Positions 8,254 through 17,785 are shown, counted from the first letter of the stretch. The stretch: 64,000 nucleotides of DNA from Anaerolinea thermolimosa (GCF_001050195.2 NZ_DF967965.1:2095480-2159479); one strand, 5' to 3'. Numbers and translations: made by a program. Notes: a model not told the origin generated them from the sequence alone.

Positions 8254-10209
8254 ATGCTGATACTACCCGCCGCCCTTACCCTTACATTATTTTCTCTGTT
8301 TACCGCTTCCATCCTGGTTATCCGCACTCGGGTAGGGTTCCTGCTGGCGGTATATCTGATCGCCTGTGCAAATGTGGTTCTTTCATTTGAACTGCTCGGG
8401 TTATTTCACCAGCTCAACAACCCGACAGCTTTCCTGGGTGTCCAGACCCTTTTCCTGGCCATAACCATCCTTCTTTGGTGGAAAGAGAATCGACCACCTT
8501 TATTGGAACCATTTACGGATGATCTCAGGCATCTCAACTGGGGGAACCTTGGCTCAACTCTGCGGCGGCATCCCATCCTCTGGTTACTCGCCCTTGCACT
8601 TGACCTGACTTACGCCATCAATGCCTACCTTATCCTGGTAGTACCCCCGAATAATAATGACAGTTTATACCTGCACATGGCACGAGTCGTGAAATGGTTG
8701 CAAACTGGCACTTATTTGCCATTCGATACGCACATTTCGCTCCAGGTTTTCTACCCATTTAACGTCCAGAGCCTCTTTTTCTGGACGGTTCTATTTTCGT
8801 CGTCCGATCAGTTCGTGGGGTTTGTGCAATTTTCAGCCGCCTGGGTCACGGTAATATGCATCTACGGCCTGGCACGCCAGTTGAACTTCTCGAAACCTCA
8901 GGCGGTCTTCGCCGCGCTCATGTGGGCCACCTTCCCGCAGGTGTTCTTTCAATCAACCACTACCCAGAACGATCTTGTTCCGGCCGCCTTTGTAGCCAGC
9001 GGGGTTTACTTTATGGTCATTGCTCTTCACAATCCCACCGATCATCCCAGCCGAATTCTCTCCTTACTCGGTATCGCCCTCGCTCTTGGCGCCAAACAGA
9101 CGGTCTTTTTCCTCCTTCCAGGACTGGCCGGAATGTTCTTCCTTTTACTCTCGAAAGTAAAACCCCCCATTCACATCCTCTTGAGAAACTGGGTGGCGAC
9201 CGCCAGTTTGTTTTGCCTTTTCTTTGCTGCGCCGATCTACATTCAAAACCTGATGACCTACTCTCATCCGTTCGGAGATCCTGCGTTCATACAAACCGAG
9301 GCCGGCCCACAGGATAATACTCCCGTCCTGCAATCACTCTGGATCAACCTCAACCGGTTAGGGTATCAGTTTATCGATACCAGTGGCCTGCCGCCCTTGA
9401 TCGAAGGCTACCTCTTTCGCGGTAAAGCCCACCTGGCCAGTTTCATTTACCAGAGACTGAACCTGCCTCTCGAATCTCCCATTGCTACCAACCCTAAAAC
9501 GATCATTCCGTTTCAGTTTTTTCGACGCCCACCCCTTCAGGAAGATGAGACCTGGTTTGGTATTTTTGCCCCCTTCCTTATTATCCCCTCAGCCATCTAT
9601 GGGGTAATCCGATCCTTTCATTCAAAGAATCCTTTACCTGCCGGTTTATGGATGCTGAGCCTTTCTTTTACCCTGCTTGAAATACTCGTCCGCCCTGGTT
9701 GGGATACCTATCTGGGCCGGAATTTCATTCTGGCGCTTCTTTTCCTGACCCCTTTTCTGGGATATGTTTACCCCCGGCAGAACGGCTTCCACATCCCCAT
9801 TATGGTTGTGGTTGCCCTTTCGGCGTATATGGTCTTTAATTTTGCGCTCAACAACACTTCTAAACCGCTCATCGGCCAGAAGGCTATCTGGGTTTTAGAT
9901 CGGGCCGACAAACTCACTCTTCAGAACTTTAACCTTCGCGAACCCGCCCGGCTCGTAGAGCAATCTGTCCCGGAAAATGCTTCACTGGCATTGCCTGGAG
10001 GCCTGTGGGAATATCCATTTTATGATCCGCATTTTCATCGCCACCTTCTTCCTATCGATAATTCCCCGTCCAGGCTCGATGTCAGCTGGCTTCGTGATCA
10101 CAATGTGCACTACATACTGCTTCCCAGGGAAACCTCTGAATCGGCCCTTCCTCCTGACGGGCAGGTAATTTCCACCAGCCAGCATTGGAGGCTCGTATTC
10201 CTGCCATAA
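8254..10209 (+). CDS. Polytopic membrane glycosyltransferase, GT39/PMT-like (GT-C fold)
   Basis: This 651-residue protein has about a dozen predicted membrane helices and a soluble C-terminal part of roughly 100 residues. Near residue 128 it has PPNNNDSLYLHMARVVKWL followed by TGTYLPFD. That acidic residue in the first outer loop and the pattern around it are typical of GT39-type lipid-linked-sugar transferases. It likely moves a sugar from a polyprenyl-phosphate donor outside the membrane. The acceptor is unknown. The start at 8254 has no clear ribosome-binding site, so initiation may be weak or leader-less. It faces another GT-C-type protein at 10264-12333. Confidence 0.7.
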   Translation: MLILPAALTLTLFSLFTASILVIRTRVGFLLAVYLIACANVVLSFELLGLFHQLNNPTAFLGVQTLFLAITILLWWKENRPPLLEPFTDDLRHLNWGNLGSTLRRHPILWLLALALDLTYAINAYLILVVPPNNNDSLYLHMARVVKWLQTGTYLPFDTHISLQVFYPFNVQSLFFWTVLFSSSDQFVGFVQFSAAWVTVICIYGLARQLNFSKPQAVFAALMWATFPQVFFQSTTTQNDLVPAAFVASGVYFMVIALHNPTDHPSRILSLLGIALALGAKQTVFFLLPGLAGMFFLLLSKVKPPIHILLRNWVATASLFCLFFAAPIYIQNLMTYSHPFGDPAFIQTEAGPQDNTPVLQSLWINLNRLGYQFIDTSGLPPLIEGYLFRGKAHLASFIYQRLNLPLESPIATNPKTIIPFQFFRRPPLQEDETWFGIFAPFLIIPSAIYGVIRSFHSKNPLPAGLWMLSLSFTLLEILVRPGWDTYLGRNFILALLFLTPFLGYVYPRQNGFHIPIMVVVALSAYMVFNFALNNTSKPLIGQKAIWVLDRADKLTLQNFNLREPARLVEQSVPENASLALPGGLWEYPFYDPHFHRHLLPIDNSPSRLDVSWLRDHNVHYILLPRETSESALPPDGQVISTSQHWRLVFLP

Positions 10210-10263
10210 ACGCCGATCACCTGCTCTTTTACATCACCGAACCCCTCTCTTAAAAGATACTTT

Positions 10264-12333
10264 TTACGGGCTGCTCTGATCCTGAACATAGCGAAAGAGC
10301 GCTGTATCAAAGACTGCCCCAACATACACCAGCCTATCCTTCAGGCTTTTGTAATATGGATAACTTGAGGTAACAATATATGCGTTGCTGTACACATAAT
10401 CTAAACCCATCCGGTCAATAAAGGCTCGTGCAGTTTCCGCTTTCATGCTCTGAAAATACTCGTAACTGTTAATCAATCCATCCAGGTTAACCACCGTGCG
10501 CCCCTGAAGGAAGTACGCCACTGCACCCCCACCCGTCATACCAATCTTTGCTCCCGGTTCCGTTAAGGCCATCAATTTCTGAGCTTCCAGACGATACATC
10601 GAACCTTCTCCCTCCGCTGTACGAGGATAATACACACTGCCCACTTGAAATACAAAGATCATCACCACCGTCAGCCCCGCCGCCGAGAGCAACCCGATTC
10701 TGATTGTCCTGAAGAGATTTCCTATCTTCTCTTCCATAAATCGGAAAACCACGTCCAGTCCAAAACCTCCCAGAGCGACAATCGCCAGGGAATGATTTAC
10801 CCAATACCAGGTGCGTGTGTTGGCATAAAGCGTGCCACCATAATAGAGCGTTTGTAATAAACTTCCACTGAAAAGTACCAGCCACCCTGAGTCCCCAAGC
10901 CGACGGAGCAATCGGGAACGGCCAGCCCAAAACAACAGCCCGGCCACTCCGAGAAGGATCAAAAAGGCGATCCCATCCACAGCTTCGGGCATGGAAGAGA
11001 TACCCGGTATCAACCTCTTCACGAATCCTGAAAATGGTGAGAGAGCCAGCCACCAACTCCCCACATTGGGGTTGCTCGATATTCCCAGTAAACGCAAAAA
11101 GGAATCCGCCGGTTGCCCATAAACTGTATCGGGAACACTACCCCACCAGTGCTTAACCTGGCCACTAACCGGCATGGGGGTGCCAAAGGCCGCCCAATTC
11201 CAGATCATATATCCCCCAAGCAGGATTGAAAGAGGCAAAAAATAACCCAACCCCCTTCGCAACCATTGGTTAACAGAAGTTTTTAACAAATCCTGGGGCG
11301 GCTGAGAAAGTCCCGATATCGCGCCTGAATACAACAAGCCAGCGTATACCCATCCTCCCAGAACCAGAGTTATCCCCAGATCATACACGATCACCAACCG
11401 TGGGAAAGTCGGAACCACCCCGACCAGATTAAGAAAAACCATGATTCCACCGGTCAACAGGGAAGATAAGACCACAGCCCCTGAAAAGCGCATCCATATC
11501 TGGCTCTTCCTCAAACCGCCCGCACCCTGAACCACTCCCATCCAGAAAAAGGTTACCAATTTTACCCCCAGGCCTATCACCAGCATCCCGTATATGGATC
11601 CAAGGAAAGGTGCGATATGCCGTCCAAAGCCGAGGCGCAGGTAAAAACTTGAGAAAATCGAAATAGCCCCCACCAGAATCAAACTAAGGGCCGGGATACC
11701 CAGCCGTTGTTTGTAAAGGGTGTACCATATTCCCACACAGAAAACCACGAACACATTGTCAAGTCGGCTAAAGAGAGCCAGTGCCGCGATTAACCCAACC
11801 TTCAGAGAACCGTCAACGCCATCATTAGCAGTATCGCTGGTTGCAACCACCAGAAGAAGCACCACAAAGAAAGCATTGATCCCGGCTTCCAGTCCTTTTT
11901 GCGTCGTCACGCCATGAATAGCCGGCCAGAACACCCAGAACGCCGCTGCCAGGCCCGCAATCGGACGATCTATCCACCTCCCAAGCCAGCGGTACAGAAG
12001 CAACCCTGTTCCAGTATTCAAGGCTATCAAGACCACCACTAACAACCGCAAGGGCAAAATCAGGTCATAACGCGCCAGGGCAAATATTGGAATACAAATC
12101 AGCATCCATAATGGATGAAAGCCATTCGTCTGGTTAATACCGTCAAAAGTGATTCCCCTTCCCTCAGTAATATTCTGGGCTACTTTGTAATAATAAAAGG
12201 CATCATCGGTGGAATACCAGTTCAAGAGAACATCTGGCTGGCTGAATGGGATGTGCCCCTGGAGCAAGACAGCCAGTAAAAGTAGCACCCATTCGTATCG
12301 CATTCGGGAAACCCGGCGAATCAACCCGCTCAC
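10264..12333 (-). CDS. Polytopic membrane glycosyltransferase-like protein (GT-C type)
   Basis: About 690 residues with many membrane helices. Near the N-terminus, NWYSTDDAFYYYKVAQNI followed by FDGINQTNGFHPLW is a signature of large bacterial GT39-like membrane proteins; the Asp pair is the presumed catalytic acid region. The open frame extends to 12387 inside deoA. I prefer the GTG at 12333, whose first base is shared with the deoA TAG stop, or the ATG at 12303 (MRYEWVLLLL); either gives translational coupling to deoA. Donor and acceptor sugars are not deducible. Confidence 0.65.
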   Translation of the reverse strand: MSGLIRRVSRMRYEWVLLLLAVLLQGHIPFSQPDVLLNWYSTDDAFYYYKVAQNITEGRGITFDGINQTNGFHPLWMLICIPIFALARYDLILPLRLLVVVLIALNTGTGLLLYRWLGRWIDRPIAGLAAAFWVFWPAIHGVTTQKGLEAGINAFFVVLLLVVATSDTANDGVDGSLKVGLIAALALFSRLDNVFVVFCVGIWYTLYKQRLGIPALSLILVGAISIFSSFYLRLGFGRHIAPFLGSIYGMLVIGLGVKLVTFFWMGVVQGAGGLRKSQIWMRFSGAVVLSSLLTGGIMVFLNLVGVVPTFPRLVIVYDLGITLVLGGWVYAGLLYSGAISGLSQPPQDLLKTSVNQWLRRGLGYFLPLSILLGGYMIWNWAAFGTPMPVSGQVKHWWGSVPDTVYGQPADSFLRLLGISSNPNVGSWWLALSPFSGFVKRLIPGISSMPEAVDGIAFLILLGVAGLLFWAGRSRLLRRLGDSGWLVLFSGSLLQTLYYGGTLYANTRTWYWVNHSLAIVALGGFGLDVVFRFMEEKIGNLFRTIRIGLLSAAGLTVVMIFVFQVGSVYYPRTAEGEGSMYRLEAQKLMALTEPGAKIGMTGGGAVAYFLQGRTVVNLDGLINSYEYFQSMKAETARAFIDRMGLDYVYSNAYIVTSSYPYYKSLKDRLVYVGAVFDTALFRYVQDQSSP

Positions 12334-13643
12334 TATTCCATCACTCCATAAAAAAGTGGAAGAGGGGCAACCGGGGTTTTCGACCATTGCAGCGCCCCAG
12401 AAAGCCTCTCTGCAGCTGCTTCAGCCTCTTCCACTGAACGAGCATGGATGGTAAATAGCGGTTCTCCCTGTTCCACATACTCACCCACTTTCCTGTGCAC
12501 CATGATCCCTACCGAATGATCAATGGGATCCCCTTTCTTTTCACGTCCTGCACCCAGGGTCACCGAGACCTCTCCAATCGTCCGGGCATTCACCTGAGAC
12601 AGCCAACCCGATCGATCCGCAGGAAGTGTCTGGATTACCGGTGCGCGTGGTAACTTTTCTACGTCATCCACGAAACTTACATCTCCTCCCTGAGCAATCA
12701 CCAGCTGGCGGAATTTCTCCCAGGCCTGCCCCTCAGCAAGGGCTTTTTCAAGCATCACACGCGCCTGGTTAAGATCCTTTGCCTTTCGCCCGGCCACCAG
12801 CAGGTGGCTTCCCACCACCAGACAATGTTCCCGAAAGTCTGCCGGGCCACCCCCATGGAGGGTTTCAACGGCTTCCCGTACTTCCAGTGCGTTCCCTACT
12901 GCCTCCCCAAGGGGTTGATTCATATCCGAAAGCAAAGCAATCACCTTCCGCTCACTCAGACGGCCAATGGCTACCATCAAGCGCGCCAGCTCACGGGCAT
13001 CCTGGAGCGTCTCCATAAAAGCACCCGAGCCCACCTTAACGTCCAGCACAATCACCTGGGCCCCACCGGCAATTTTCTTGCTCATAATCGAAGAGGCGAT
13101 CAGGGGTTTTGAGGGTACTGTGCCGGTAACATCCCGTAAAGCGTATAGTTTACCATCCGCAGGTGCCAGATCAGCGCTCTGACCGGTAAGCACCAGGCCG
13201 ATGCTTTTTAACTGGCTCATAAATTCAGCGGTACTCAGATCAGTGCGATAACCGGGGATCGATTCCATTTTATCGAGCGTGCCCCCGCTGAAACCCAGCC
13301 CTCGCCCCGACATCTTCCCCACCTTCAATCCACATGCCGCCACGGCGGGTTCTACGACCAGGGTAGTTTTATCACCCACCCCCCCAGTGGAATGTTTATC
13401 GACCACGATATCCACGGTTCCGCTCAGGTCAAGCACCTCCCCGGAATAAGCCATTGAAAGGGTAAGATCGGTGGTTTCCTGATCGCTCATTCCGTTGAGT
13501 AAAACGGCCATCGCCCAGGCAGCTACCTGATAATCTGGAATTTCACCCCGGGTGAAACCCTGCACAAAGAAGTCTATTTCTTCACGAGAGAGCGCCAGTT
13601 TATCCCTTTTCTTTATAATGACGTCTACTGCACGCATCATCAT
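12333..13643 (-). CDS. Pyrimidine-nucleoside (thymidine) phosphorylase
   Basis: This protein of about 436 residues cleaves thymidine/uridine with phosphate to the base and (deoxy)ribose 1-phosphate. The family signature VDKHSTGGVGDKTTLV is near residue 83 (phosphate and substrate site), followed by KMSGRGLGFSGGTLDK. The C-terminal domain carries the usual VQEGEPLFTIHA-like end (EQGEPLFTIHARS). The length fits the DeoA/Pdp family (about 433). Three ATGs in a row occur at 13643, 13640 and 13637, behind AGAAAGGACGG; the last has the best spacing. Pdp of Gram-positive type and DeoA cannot be separated by eye. Confidence 0.9.
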   Translation of the reverse strand: MMMRAVDVIIKKRDKLALSREEIDFFVQGFTRGEIPDYQVAAWAMAVLLNGMSDQETTDLTLSMAYSGEVLDLSGTVDIVVDKHSTGGVGDKTTLVVEPAVAACGLKVGKMSGRGLGFSGGTLDKMESIPGYRTDLSTAEFMSQLKSIGLVLTGQSADLAPADGKLYALRDVTGTVPSKPLIASSIMSKKIAGGAQVIVLDVKVGSGAFMETLQDARELARLMVAIGRLSERKVIALLSDMNQPLGEAVGNALEVREAVETLHGGGPADFREHCLVVGSHLLVAGRKAKDLNQARVMLEKALAEGQAWEKFRQLVIAQGGDVSFVDDVEKLPRAPVIQTLPADRSGWLSQVNARTIGEVSVTLGAGREKKGDPIDHSVGIMVHRKVGEYVEQGEPLFTIHARSVEEAEAAAERLSGALQWSKTPVAPLPLFYGVME

Positions 13644-14066
13644 CCGTCCTTTCTGAGAATCAGAGCCTTTACATTTTCCTGAATGGCCCACCAGAACGAT
13701 CCAAATTAACCATGATCACCAGTCCCTGGAAAGCCGGGTGTTCCAGAAATAACGGCTGGAAACCGTAATCGGGTAAGGAATCGCCTAAACGCCCCCCAGG
13801 ACTCAGATGGGCCCATTCCAGGTCAACGCGCAGAAACAAAAAGACCCCTCCAGAAGAATCATGCTTATGACCACCAGAAGTCTTCTCAAGAGGATTCTTC
13901 CCAGTAGTCACAAAAGCGGAAATACCAACCCATTATACCCAAAGGTAGAAGTTTAATTTTTTCTGAACCCTCCCATACCTGAAGGAAAAAGATGCCCATA
14001 AGTTAAGGATGTTCGAACATCATGTCCGAACATCCTTAATGATTTTCAACGCGCCATGTTACAGGA
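13644..14066. other. Intergenic region with no convincing gene
   Basis: A GTG-initiated frame of 80 codons (13669-13911, minus) lacks a ribosome-binding site and a recognisable family and overlaps the extended deoA frame. It could be a degenerate remnant. The other visible structure is the inverted repeat at 14003-14039. Confidence 0.4.
14003..14039 (-). terminator. Stem-loop after jag, candidate terminator
   Basis: A perfect 13-bp inverted repeat (TTAAGGATGTTCG arm, 14003-14015 and 14027-14039) with an 11-base loop lies 28 bases after the jag stop. There is no clean T-run on the minus strand, so the terminator role is tentative. Confidence 0.5.
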
Positions 14067-14816
14067 TTATTTTTTCAAGAAGATCGTTACTTTTCGGTTA
14101 GGATCTTCACCAATGCTCTCCGTTGCCACCTGAGGATGATCACGCAATTCGAGATGGATAACCCGGCGCTCATTGGCGGGCATCGGTTCAAGCACCTGTC
14201 GCCGCCCGGTATGAATAGCCTGCTCAGCCATGCGCCTGGCCAGCACACGCAACTGACGTTCACGGCGAGCCCGGTAACCCTGAACATCGATCATCAGAGG
14301 GATCCAGCGGTTGAGACGTTTTCCCACAATCAGGCTGGTAATATACTGTAAAGCGCTCAAAGTCTCAGCCCGGCGACCAATCAAAATGCTTAAATCATCA
14401 CCCTCAATGTTGACCAGTACCGTGTCTTCATCGTCTTTCTCTTCCGCAGGCTTGATCGTGGCGGTCACCTGGGCTTTGATTTTCATCTTTTCCAGCAATT
14501 CCATCACCGTCTGGCGGGCGGTAGAAAGGATGTCTTCCTGAGGAATACCATCTCTCGCATCCAGGGCGACCTGTTCTTCCTCAAAGAGGGCACTGGTCTG
14601 CCGTAAAGATGATTCCATAACCTTCTCAGGCTCGCTCCGCACCGTTAAGCGAACCCGCGCCTGACGGCTTCCCAGACCAAACAACCCCCGGGTTCCCGGG
14701 TCCAGCACCTCAACATCCACGGCCTCTTCCGAAAGATTCAGCTCGTTCAGCCCTTTTTGAATCGCTTCTTCAACCGTTGGGGCAATTACTTCCAGTGTGG
14801 TTTTCTCAGCGCTCAT
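14067..14816 (-). CDS. jag: Jag/KhpB RNA-binding protein (Jag-N, KH, R3H)
   Basis: This 249-residue cytoplasmic protein has a Jag-N domain at about residues 5-60 (EAIQKGLNELNL, RGLFGLGSRQARV), a KH domain around 130-180 and an R3H domain to the end (PMPANERRVIHLELR). The KH loop reads GRRA at 147-150 instead of the usual GRRG, so the last glycine of GxxG is replaced by alanine. Jag/KhpB proteins bind RNA and influence cell elongation. The gene overlaps the end of yidC by four bases, as in many bacteria, and closes the rpmH operon. Confidence 0.9.
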   Translation of the reverse strand: MSAEKTTLEVIAPTVEEAIQKGLNELNLSEEAVDVEVLDPGTRGLFGLGSRQARVRLTVRSEPEKVMESSLRQTSALFEEEQVALDARDGIPQEDILSTARQTVMELLEKMKIKAQVTATIKPAEEKDDEDTVLVNIEGDDLSILIGRRAETLSALQYITSLIVGKRLNRWIPLMIDVQGYRARRERQLRVLARRMAEQAIHTGRRQVLEPMPANERRVIHLELRDHPQVATESIGEDPNRKVTIFLKK

Positions 14817-15628
14817 TTCTTACCTCGAACAGGTTTACCTGTTTTTTTTACTTCCGGTTCTTCCACAGCTTTAGGTTTGGGTAGCAAATTTCTCCAATTC
14901 GCCTTACCCAGCAGTGCATACTGGCCAATGCTGAACAGGTTCGACACGATGAAATACAATGAAAGCCCCGATGCCAGGGTCAACCCCATATATCCCATGA
15001 GAAAAGGCATATACAGGTTCATCATATTCGACATCATCGCCGTCTGGTCTTTGGGATTCGTTGATGGCGGAGTCAGTAATTTGGATTGAATATACGTAGT
15101 AGCCATCACAATGATCGCCATCACCGGAATTCCAAAAGGAAGGAAGGGGAGAACCAGGCGTTCCGGCTGGCTCAAATCCATCCAGAGAAACTGGTTATTG
15201 ATTGGCAGAATACGCGAAATATCCAGGAATGGATACAGATGCCGCGTTAAAACCAGCATGTCATAGGGAGTATGCGGCATAGCCTTATACAGGCTCTGGT
15301 ACAACCCAATAATGATCGGAAACTGGATCAGAAGTGGCAAACACGAACCAAAGGGGTTGATGCCCAATTCCTTAAGCAATGCCGCCTGTTCCTGCGCCAG
15401 TTTCTCACGATCATTCTTGTACTTTTCCTGAATTTCTTTATATCGCGGGTGATTCTGCAACTCCTGCATGGCCTGCCCACCTTTGATCTGTGAGACCATT
15501 AAAGGATGGGTAATCAGGCGCACAAGCAAGGTAAACAGAATAATCGCGACCCCAAAGTTTTGCCCCATCAAGGTATAGATAAAAAGCAAAACGTTGGTGA
15601 AAGGGGTAATGATGATAGTATCCCACAT
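14813..15628 (-). CDS. yidC: Membrane protein insertase YidC/Oxa1
   Basis: This 271-residue protein is the short, Gram-positive-type YidC without the large periplasmic domain. It has five likely helices. The conserved groove arginine lies in LLVRLITHPL near residue 37, followed by a charged cytoplasmic hairpin (KYKNDREKLAQEQAALLKE) and NPFGSCLPLLIQFPI. The C-terminus is basic (KPVRGKK). It inserts proteins into the membrane alone or with Sec. It follows the beta-propeller lipoprotein gene by 12 bases and overlaps jag. Confidence 0.93.
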   Translation of the reverse strand: MWDTIIITPFTNVLLFIYTLMGQNFGVAIILFTLLVRLITHPLMVSQIKGGQAMQELQNHPRYKEIQEKYKNDREKLAQEQAALLKELGINPFGSCLPLLIQFPIIIGLYQSLYKAMPHTPYDMLVLTRHLYPFLDISRILPINNQFLWMDLSQPERLVLPFLPFGIPVMAIIVMATTYIQSKLLTPPSTNPKDQTAMMSNMMNLYMPFLMGYMGLTLASGLSLYFIVSNLFSIGQYALLGKANWRNLLPKPKAVEEPEVKKTGKPVRGKK

Positions 15629-15640
15629 AATTCACGCTCA

Positions 15641-16771
15641 CTAATTCCCGGGTGGATTGTATGTCCAGTCTTGCTTCCCCTGGGCATCAAAGGTGACCAG
15701 CAGGTGTTCAAGTTCCATACCACCCACAGCGGCCAGATTTTCGGAAAGCGAAAGGCTGGAATAAATTTTTCCCTTTAAAGTGCGTGTCCACCCACGCGCG
15801 CCTTCTCGGGTTACGATGAACACTTCACCATTCTCAGCACCAAGCAGGTAACCATCGCCCAGTTTGACCGGCGACGCAATGATCGACCCGGTCGTACTCA
15901 CCGTCCAAAGCGTTGCTCCGCTCTGAGCATCCAGGGCATACACTTTGTTCTTATCGGTGCCAAATACGAGGCGTCCATCATCCAGCAGCGGCGGGTTCCA
16001 CACTTTCCCTTCGATGGTTTCGCGCCAGACCACCTTTTGTTGTGCCGCATCTACCGCGATCATCTCTTGAACAATCGTTGATAGGTAAAGCATCCCATCA
16101 GGTGCGAGCACCGGTGCATGTAACATCGATCCACCCAGGTCCATTTCCCAGGCCAGCTTTCCGGAAGCCAAATCGATGACATAAAGGTAATGATCTGTAC
16201 CGGGCAAATAAACCCATTTTCCATCGCTGGCAACACCGGCCCATAACGCATCGCGCGCCTTGAAGCGCCAGAGAAGCTGCCCTGTATTGGCATCCAGGCT
16301 ATACAGATAACGATCCGTAGAAGGGATCAAAACGGTATCGTTTACCACCAGCGGAGAAGCAATGAAACGGCCTTTTCCCTGCTCATCGCGGAAGGCCCAG
16401 AGTTCTTGGCCGCTCTCATCGTCGATGGCAATGACCTCATTGTTCATATTACCGGCGATCACTTGCCTGCCATTCACTGCTGGCGCCGCAATGAATGAAT
16501 TTTTCGCATCTGGCTTCTCCGGATAACGCCAGATCTGCGTGCCGTTGGTGGCGTCGATTTTGATCAACTGAAGCTGAGCATAATAGACTGCATTTCCGGC
16601 GTGGCTTAAACCGGGCCAGTTGTTCACCGCCACTCCGCTGCAGGCAGCCAGCATCAGTGACGCCAGCGCAAGCAGAAAGATCACTTTCCAGATAGATTTT
16701 GGAGAAGAGAAAGTATGCAACCGATGTCTCCGTCTACAATACAAAAACCGGTCTGGATTTCTCCCGGCCAT
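15641..16771 (-). CDS. PQQ-type beta-propeller lipoprotein (BamB-like)
   Basis: About 376 residues. After a basic N-terminus comes a hydrophobic segment ending in the lipobox LMLAAC, so it is probably a lipoprotein on the outer face of the membrane. The rest consists of repeats such as GQELWAFRDE, GQLLWRFKA, GKLAWEMDL and GATLWTVST, which are PQQ/WD-like blades of a propeller as in BamB. An ATG at 16771 overlaps the yidD stop; a TTG precedes it. It sits inside the conserved yidD-yidC junction, which suggests a link to membrane protein biogenesis, but that is inference. Confidence 0.82.
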   Translation of the reverse strand: MAGRNPDRFLYCRRRHRLHTFSSPKSIWKVIFLLALASLMLAACSGVAVNNWPGLSHAGNAVYYAQLQLIKIDATNGTQIWRYPEKPDAKNSFIAAPAVNGRQVIAGNMNNEVIAIDDESGQELWAFRDEQGKGRFIASPLVVNDTVLIPSTDRYLYSLDANTGQLLWRFKARDALWAGVASDGKWVYLPGTDHYLYVIDLASGKLAWEMDLGGSMLHAPVLAPDGMLYLSTIVQEMIAVDAAQQKVVWRETIEGKVWNPPLLDDGRLVFGTDKNKVYALDAQSGATLWTVSTTGSIIASPVKLGDGYLLGAENGEVFIVTREGARGWTRTLKGKIYSSLSLSENLAAVGGMELEHLLVTFDAQGKQDWTYNPPGN

Positions 16772-17046
16772 CAAGGCACAGGGTCGTATCCACCCGGGTT
16801 GAAAGGGTTACAACGGATAACGCGCTTTACCGCCAGCCACGCGCCTTTAACCGCCCCGTGTTTATAAATGGCCTGATAACCGTAATGCGAACAGCTCGGA
16901 TAGAACCGGCATGTATCGGGTGGCAGTGTCGGAGAAACCACCGCCTGATAGGTTCGAATCAGGGCAAGCAAAACCAGGCGTGGTAAATTCCACACCGTAA
17001 GGGGCAAATCGCGCAGGCGAGGCTCATTCGCGTAATCGTGATTCAT
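16771..17046 (-). CDS. yidD: Membrane protein insertion efficiency factor YidD
   Basis: This 91-residue protein has the full YidD signature: [11 protein letters not shown], then [19 protein letters not shown] with its cysteines, and [13 protein letters not shown] at the end. YidD is a small membrane-associated protein that helps YidC-dependent insertion. It overlaps rnpA by 23 bases and the lipoprotein gene by a few bases. The gene order rpmH-rnpA-yidD is standard. Confidence 0.95.
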   Translation of the reverse strand: MNHDYANEPRLRDLPLTVWNLPRLVLLALIRTYQAVVSPTLPPDTCRFYPSCSHYGYQAIYKHGAVKGAWLAVKRVIRCNPFNPGGYDPVP

Positions 17047-17389
17047 TCGTAGAACGCATCAAAAGGTGCGCCTTTTCCAGTAACATTTCCAGCACAGCTC
17101 GCACTTTCCAGTAACCGGCTTCGGGTAGAGGCTTTCGTGCCAGCAAAAGAAGATCCCATCCGGGCTTCAGGTCAGGCAAAAAAGATTGCATGGCGGCCCG
17201 CAACAATCGTTTGGCACGGTTTCGCACTACCGCCGGGCCCACTGACCTCCCGGCCGCAACGCCTACCCGTATTTCCTCCGATTGATTGGGAGCAACCAGC
17301 ATAACAACAAGTGGGTGCGGGAAAGACCTGCCGGTACGCCGCACCCTTTCGAAATCGGTGGATCGTTTCAGGCGATACCTGCGATTCAC
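17024..17389 (-). CDS. rnpA: Ribonuclease P protein component
   Basis: This 121-residue basic protein binds the RNase P RNA and aids 5' processing of tRNA precursors. It begins [20 protein letters not shown] and has the diagnostic RNR motif in [17 protein letters not shown]. It lies 64 bases after rpmH in the usual order. Its 3' end overlaps yidD. Confidence 0.95.
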   Translation of the reverse strand: MNRRYRLKRSTDFERVRRTGRSFPHPLVVMLVAPNQSEEIRVGVAAGRSVGPAVVRNRAKRLLRAAMQSFLPDLKPGWDLLLLARKPLPEAGYWKVRAVLEMLLEKAHLLMRSTNESRLRE

Positions 17390-17453
17390 CCATTTACCTG
17401 TTCCCTGAATGCCTGGTGATCCGTATCTTTAGCGAGTCATTCTCTGCGCCGGG

Positions 17454-17627
17454 TTACCAGCGGATGCGCTTGGTGTGATTATTCATTGAAACGGTCAGGC
17501 GCTGGCGCCCTTTGAGCCGTCGGCGCTTGAGAACCTCGCGCCCATCTCGGGTTTCCATCCGAGAGCGAAAACCATGTACTCGCAGGCGGCGGCGAATCTT
17601 GGGTTGGTACGTTCGTTTCGTCGACAT
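17454..17627 (-). CDS. rpmH: 50S ribosomal protein L34, C-terminally extended
   Basis: This 57-residue protein starts [20 protein letters not shown] and has the [17 protein letters not shown] core of L34, part of the large ribosomal subunit. L34 is usually 44-47 residues; this one continues past the [13 protein letters not shown] region with [10 protein letters not shown]. The ATG at 17627 follows GAAAGGAACGTGC. Although short, the gene is unmistakable from sequence and position before rnpA. Confidence 0.95.
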   Translation of the reverse strand: MSTKRTYQPKIRRRLRVHGFRSRMETRDGREVLKRRRLKGRQRLTVSMNNHTKRIRW

Positions 17628-17674
17628 GCACGTTCCTTTCTTAATTCTCTAAAGTCGATTCACTCCGCGCCGAG

Positions 17675-17720
17675 CGAAACGAAGCGTCAGGAAAGAACTG
17701 TTGTCAGACCCTTCGTTTCG
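17675..17720 (-). repeat. Inverted repeat in the rpmH leader
   Basis: CGAAACGAAG (17675-17684) and CTTCGTTTCG (17711-17720) are perfect 10-bp complements in the presumed 5' untranslated region of rpmH. A related CGAAACGAAC occurs at the start of the rpmH coding sequence. Confidence 0.6.
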
Positions 17721-17776
17721 TCCAGGCCAGAGATTTTCACTGTGTAACAGGGCAACAAGGCTACCCGCGAGGGGCA

Positions 17777-17785
17777 ATTATACCA
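17777..17785 (-). promoter_or_regulatory. Extended -10 promoter of the rpmH operon
   Basis: Minus-strand TGGTATAAT (TG, one base, TATAAT) lies 150 bases before rpmH and just after the end of the trkA-like gene. There is no good -35, as is common for extended -10 promoters. Confidence 0.6.

Noticed and set aside
13669-13911. 80-codon frame on the minus strand upstream of the nucleoside phosphorylase
   Set aside because: GTG start without a ribosome-binding site, no recognisable family, and overlap with the next frame; kept only as a comment on the intergenic region.
16930-16970. GGTTCGAATC sequence resembling a tRNA T-loop
   Set aside because: It lies inside the yidD coding sequence and has no matching acceptor, D or anticodon stems.
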